DNA of 64,000 bases from G963668605 sp963668605 (GTDB lineage Bacteria > Acidobacteriota > Terriglobia > Bryobacterales > Bryobacteraceae): the NCBI GenBank assembly GCA_963668605.1, contig OY764903.1, forward strand, positions 310,001 to 374,000, in the 5' to 3' direction. Positions 60,571 to 64,000 of this stretch are shown piece by piece. The notes under the pieces are model-generated. The model was not told where the DNA came from. It did no database searches and saw only the letters and a list, made by a program, of their open reading frames with translations. Numbering within the stretch: the stretch's first letter is position 1; every line of letters starts with the position of its first letter. The position numbers and the translations under genes were made by a program.

Positions 60571-60758
60571 ATTGCGATCTCCTCAATCTGTCTGTTCTCG
60601 GACGCCCTCGGCGCCTCGATAGGAAGTAAAGCAGGTTCGATACCAATCGCCAGATCCTTTGTTTTTAATCCGCTTCCCGCGGGAACAGGCCAAATTCGGT
60701 AATTCTGCCCGGCGTTCCGGACCGCTTGGATAGGGCGAGACTACTCGACCGCCGCATT

Positions 60759-61259
60759 CTAACCTCGCAAACTCCGAATTTCCATCTCCAGGCGCCTCAT
60801 CTCCCATTGCTCTTCGGAACTCGCCAGCAGCGCTTTGCATGGCTCCACCTCCATGTCCACAAGCCGCAGCCAGTCCTGCGCGCTCGACCAAGCATGATCT
60901 TCGGCCTGCTCCACCAAACCAGCCCGCACGGGATTGCGCTCGACATAGCGCAGAGCCGCCCACAAACGCGCCTCGTCCAAAGGGAATGAGAAGAACCGGT
61001 TCTGCCACAAATGTCCGCTACGCTGCCGCCGGGCGTTCAGCTATTGCGCGTACCACCCATATTTGGAACGACTACCAGGTGAACGTGGTTTGACATCAAG
61101 CAGTAGGCCGGACAGACCCGCCTTCACACTGTGCTCTTTCAGCAATCCAAGATACACCTGACGCTCGCGCCGGGTGCAGAAAACGATCCGCCGGCCGGCG
61201 CCGTGCTGTGTCACACGGTGTACCACGCCGGGCACTACAATTCGAACTGTTCGAGGCAC
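60759..61259 (-). pseudogene. Broken REP-associated tyrosine transposase (RAYT, Y1_Tnp)
   Basis: Starts as MPRTVRIVVPGVVHRVTQHG and RRERQVYLGLLKEHSVKAG, typical of RAYT/IS200-type transposases. After about residue 50 the frame shifts: the +1 frame reads YCLMSNHVHLVVVP, the HUH catalytic block, then the original frame returns with a gap and a TAG where relatives have Tyr (GWYAQ-stop-LNARRQRSGHLWQ), and continues as NRFFSFPLD, ALRYVERNPVRAGLVEQAED to 60759. So at least two frameshifts, a deletion of about ten to fifteen residues and a nonsense codon. Surely inactive. Confidence 0.85.
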
Positions 61260-61887
61260 ACGGAGTAGTCCTTTCCTCCATGTAATGCGCCGAACTTATT
61301 ATTTATCTCCATGGGGACAGGTCAGACCCAGATCCAATTGCACATAGGCGCCTGGGAGTGGCCATATTTGCCGGTTTGGGACCATCCAAAGCACGAAAAT
61401 CGTGTGAATTGGGGCTATTTATTTTGACATTTGTTGAAAACACAGGAGATCCGAGTTCGTTTCGTCAAAAAATAAATATGAGGTGCTCGTTTCTATGTTT
61501 TGCAGTGCGGTTGGACTTTGAAGACTTGGCTGACGATATGAATTGCACGACAATTTGCACATAAGCGCCTCCCACGAGGAGTGTAGCAGCCGGATTTCGG
61601 GCTGGAGGGTGGGTGGGCTGTAAGTGATTGATTTTGTTGAGCTGAAAAAGTTCTGTGGATTGGGAACGGCTGATGCCGCCCCTGCAACCAAAGACGAGGA
61701 TGGGACGCCTCGGGTCGCTGGCGCATCGGCGCGGCGAGCGGGTGGACGCGGTGGCGCGCTTCGGGGGAACCTTTCGGTTGACGATGCAAAAATATGCACG
61801 CGCGGCGCAGCGATTGAGCTTCAGGAAAGCGCCGTGGGCGGCCGCCCGGTCGTCGGAGTTCTCCGAAAAGATACGAAGGAGGCTTGC
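61260..61887. other. AT-rich non-coding stretch between remnants
   Basis: About 630 bp without an intact gene. Near its left end, ATGGGGACAGGTCAGACCC (61311-61329) is an element-end-like sequence often seen beside RAYT genes. Two imperfect 20-mer direct repeats, CAATTGCACATAGGCGCCT (61335-61353) and CAATTTGCACATAAGCGCCT (61551-61570), lie about 216 bp apart. GC falls clearly compared with the flanks. Confidence 0.5.
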
Positions 61888-62058
61888 ATGAAAACGCCGT
61901 ATAGTTTCAGCATTTTGCGGTACATCCACGATCCGGTGACGCACGAGTTCGTCAATATCGGTGTTGCGCTGTACTCGCCCGAAGCTGGTTTCCTGCGTTC
62001 CATCTGCACGACGCACTACGCGCGTATCACGCAACTGTTCACGAAGATAACCGCGAGC
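61888..62058 (+). pseudogene. N-terminal fragment of a DUF3037 protein
   Basis: ATG at 61888 with an excellent ribosome site (AAGGAGG, five bases away). MKTPYSFSILRYIHDPVTHE, then FVNIGVALYSPEAGFL and THYARITQLFTKI match the start of DUF3037 proteins. The match stops at about 62048, where the sequence changes to another protein in a different frame. DUF3037 proteins are often found next to HipA-like kinases; none is here. Confidence 0.65.
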
Positions 62059-62878
62059 CGCTCGACCTCCTGGCCGAGCGGCGCCGCCTTGAAATCCACC
62101 CGCAGATGCTGGAAGAAATTCGCAGCCATCGCGAGAAGGACTATGCAGGAGCGGCCGTTCGTGGCCAGCACATGCAACTCGGATTTCTGAACCACGGCCT
62201 GATGGTTTCTCGGATGCACTTCATGGTGGAAATGGCCTGCAGGAAATCGGGCGGTGTCGTCGACCTGGAAGCCTGGTGCCAGGGTGGACAGATCGCCGGC
62301 CACAAGGCCGAGGTGCCCAAGGTCAGATCTTCGCGGCATGGAGGCGAGATGTTCTGGCAGGAGGTTGAAGAAACCGAGCGAGTTCCGGTTGAACCAGATG
62401 CGCTCTTTACACTCCGCTTCAATGACCGCCCGCAGACTCAGCAACTCGCGAATTTCTTTTACGAGGCAGACAGGGGCACCATGGTGGCAACCGATATGCT
62501 CCGCAAGTTTCGGGGGTACCACCATTTCATCAAGAAACAGCAGCGGCATAAGGATGCCTTCGGCATCCATCCTGTTCGGGCCGTCCTTGTGGAGACGACG
62601 GATGAGCGAGGGCGAAGCGGCTGATGGAACTTGTCTCCCATCCGCTAGTTTCCGGTCCAGCCAAGCGGACCGGCCTATTCTGGTTTACAATTTCTCCCCT
62701 CTTCACCGATCCGGCAGACGGCACCGTGTATCCCCGCCACCTAAACCAGCCGGAACTGGTACTGGACTCCATCTGGGCTCTCCCCGGCAGCGGGATGCGC
62801 GCGCTCAGCGATCCGGAGAACTCTCCGACGTTTGATCAGCCGGCATCCACATCACAGCCGCACCCTCAAACGCGGTAG
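62059..62878 (+). pseudogene. Replication-relaxation (Replic_Relax-like) protein, truncated and frameshifted
   Basis: In the frame of 62106 the reading is LGFLNHGLMVSRMHFMVEMA, GGVVDLEAWCQGGQIAG, VPVEPDALFTLRF, NFFYEADRGTMVATDMLRKF and GYHHF, a pattern I recognise from PF13814 proteins of plasmids and integrative elements. A one-base loss near 62607 shifts the frame; the downstream frame continues as AKRLMELVSHPLVSGPAKRT, GLFWFTISPLFTDP to a stop at 62878. The N-terminal winged-helix part is missing and replaced by the DUF3037 fragment. Confidence 0.6.
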
Positions 62879-62924
62879 CTGAAAGAAGCAATAGCGACTC
62901 GGTTTGGGTATTGTTGAGGGAGGA

Positions 62925-62952
62925 CGAGGCCGCACCCGCAGGTGCGGCCTCG
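62925..62952 (-). terminator. Strong hairpin after the IPT-repeat gene
   Basis: CGAGGCCGCACC (62925-62936) and GGTGCGGCCTCG (62941-62952) form a perfect 12-bp stem with a 4-base loop, 18 bp after the stop codon at 62970 on the minus strand. The T-run is poor (TCCTCCCTCAACAAT), but the stem is very stable. Confidence 0.7.
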
Positions 62953-62969
62953 GGGAGGTTGAAGATCGC

Positions 62970-64000
62970 CTAGGGCTTGCGCACCTGGAAGGTGAACACG
63001 TTGGACGCCTGTGCGTTCGGATTGGTCACCTGCACCGACCAACTATGCGCCACCGCCCCGAAAACCGGGTTGATGGTGATACTGGTGGCGGTGAAGGCGC
63101 GGGTCGCCCGGTTCGGGTAGGAAATCCCGGTCGTGATGTCGCGCAGGGTGATGTTCGCGCCGGTGGTGAAGTTGCTGCCGGAGACGGTGAGCGTCTGGGC
63201 GGTGTTGGAGCCCACCGGCGAGCTCGGGCTGACGCCGGTGATGGCGGGCGCAGCGGCCGGCGCCCGCACCTGGAAGGTAAACACGTTGGACGCCTGTGCG
63301 TTCGGATTGGTCACCTGCACCGACCAACTATGCGCCACCGCCCCGAAGACCGGGTTGATGGTGATGCTGTTGGCGGAGAAGGCGCTGGCCGCCCGGTTCG
63401 GGTACGAAATCCCGGTGGTGATGTCGCGCAGGGTGACGTTCGCGCCGGTGATGAAGTTGCTGCCGGAGATGGTGAACGTCTGGGCGGTGTTGGAGCCCAC
63501 CGGCGAGCTCGGGCTGACGCCGGTGATGGCGGGCGCGACGGCTGGCGCCCGCACCTGGAAGGTAAACACGTTGGACGCCTGTGCGTTCGGATTGGTCACC
63601 TGCACCGACCAACTATGCGCCACCGCCCCGAAAACCGGGTTGATGGTGATGCTGGTGGCGGTGAAGGCGCGGGTCGCCCGGTTCGGGTAGGAAATCCCGG
63701 TCGTGATGTCGCGCAGGGTGATGTTCGCGCCGGTGGTGAAGTTGCTGCCGGAGACGGTGAGCGTCTGGGCGGTGTTGGAGCCCACCGGCGAGCTCGGGCT
63801 GACGCCGGTGATGGCGGGCGCAGCGGCCGACGCCCGCACCTGGAAGGTAAACACGTTGGACGCCTGTGCGTTCGGATTGGTCACCTGCACCGACCAGCTG
63901 TGGGCCACCGCCCCGAAGACCGGGTTGATGGTGATGCTGTTGGCGGAGAAGGCGCTGGCCGCCCGGTTCGGGTACGAAATCCCGGTGGTGATGTCGCGCA
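62970..64000 (-). CDS. IPT/TIG-like tandem-repeat surface protein, partial
   Basis: The open frame runs from the right edge to the TAG at 62970; the N-terminus lies outside. It is made of near-identical 95-residue units: APAITGVSPSSPVGSNTAQT, LTVSGSNFTTGANITLRD, ITTGISYPNRATRAF, ITINPVFGAVAHSWSVQVTN and ASNVFTFQVRA. The GVSPSS, SGSNF and V-x-V-TNP patterns fit IPT/TIG (immunoglobulin-like) folds. The last unit ends in FQVRKP. Likely an extracellular, adhesin-type or surface filament protein. No catalytic part is visible here. Confidence 0.8.
   Translation of the reverse strand, partial: RDITTGISYPNRAASAFSANSITINPVFGAVAHSWSVQVTNPNAQASNVFTFQVRASAAAPAITGVSPSSPVGSNTAQTLTVSGSNFTTGANITLRDITTGISYPNRATRAFTATSITINPVFGAVAHSWSVQVTNPNAQASNVFTFQVRAPAVAPAITGVSPSSPVGSNTAQTFTISGSNFITGANVTLRDITTGISYPNRAASAFSANSITINPVFGAVAHSWSVQVTNPNAQASNVFTFQVRAPAAAPAITGVSPSSPVGSNTAQTLTVSGSNFTTGANITLRDITTGISYPNRATRAFTATSITINPVFGAVAHSWSVQVTNPNAQASNVFTFQVRKP
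62986..64000 (-). repeat. 285-bp tandem repeats in alternating A-B-A-B order
   Basis: The boundary sequence TGGAAGGT(A/G)AACACG recurs at 62986, 63271, 63556 and 63841, exactly 285 bp apart. Units 1 and 3 share RATRAFTATS and TLTVSGSNFTTG; unit 2 and the partial unit 4 share RAASAFSANS, and unit 2 has TFTISGSNFITG. So the true duplicated block is 570 bp. Confidence 0.9.

Noticed and set aside
62986..64000. CRISPR-like array
   Set aside because: The repeats are 285 bp, coding and without spacers.

Overview
The window looks like a piece of an Acidobacteriota chromosome, most likely from the Bryobacterales/Solibacterales (Candidatus Solibacter relatives). The strongest clue is the C-terminal domain of the kelch protein at 9566-11221, which reads as the 'Soli_cterm' (TIGR03437) family typical of that group. 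Supporting signs are high GC, many Tat-exported Gfo/Idh/MocA oxidoreductases and sugar isomerase-like proteins, an Oar-type TonB receptor, a PEP-CTERM protein, a DUF3300 protein, tandem IPT/TIG repeats, and RAYT and replication-relaxation remnants. No tRNA, rRNA or CRISPR array was seen.

Layout. 1-5486 (minus strand): an uptake [NiFe]-hydrogenase operon, in transcription order small subunit, large subunit, a fused cytochrome b/seven-heme cytochrome c, and a maturation protease that runs off the left edge. Several cofactor-site residues differ from the usual group 1 pattern. 5862-12927: a Tat-type oxidoreductase, a GH36-like alpha-galactosidase coupled to a kelch/Soli_cterm protein, and a GT-C type membrane glycosyltransferase. 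13188-18181: a PEP-CTERM protein, a CmcI-like methyltransferase, a subtilase and a Gly-rich secreted protein. 18254-23923: two gene remnants that end at one breakpoint, an intact oligogalacturonate lyase (PL22), an arylsulfotransferase and a Tat sulfatase. 24281-34000: a DUF3300 protein, a nitrilase, a surface-glycan group (two GT2, a pyruvyltransferase-like protein, a radical SAM/SPASM protein) and a GYF_2/cysteine-peptidase-like membrane protein.

34422-44894 (plus strand) reads as a carbohydrate-use locus: a double-domain esterase, a Gfo/Idh/MocA oxidoreductase, a TIM-barrel isomerase, a TonB receptor interrupted by one in-frame TAG, and a LamG/FG-GAP protein resembling rhamnogalacturonan lyases. 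With PL22 and the GH36 enzyme this suggests pectin-type plant polymers as substrates; that is an inference. 45143-52587 holds amide hydrolases, an amidohydrolase with a SdpI-like protein, a flavin reductase, and an oxidoreductase/HEAT pair. 53053-60570 holds an NCS1-like permease with a 58-residue membrane protein, an outer-membrane-like protein, an NtrC/NtrB-type two-component pair with a lipoprotein, and a coiled-coil membrane protein.

60759-62878 is a decayed accessory patch: a broken RAYT transposase, an AT-rich stretch, and a DUF3037 fragment fused out of frame to a frameshifted replication-relaxation protein. The right edge (62970-64000) is a partial protein built of near-identical 285-bp IPT/TIG-like repeats in an alternating A-B-A-B order.
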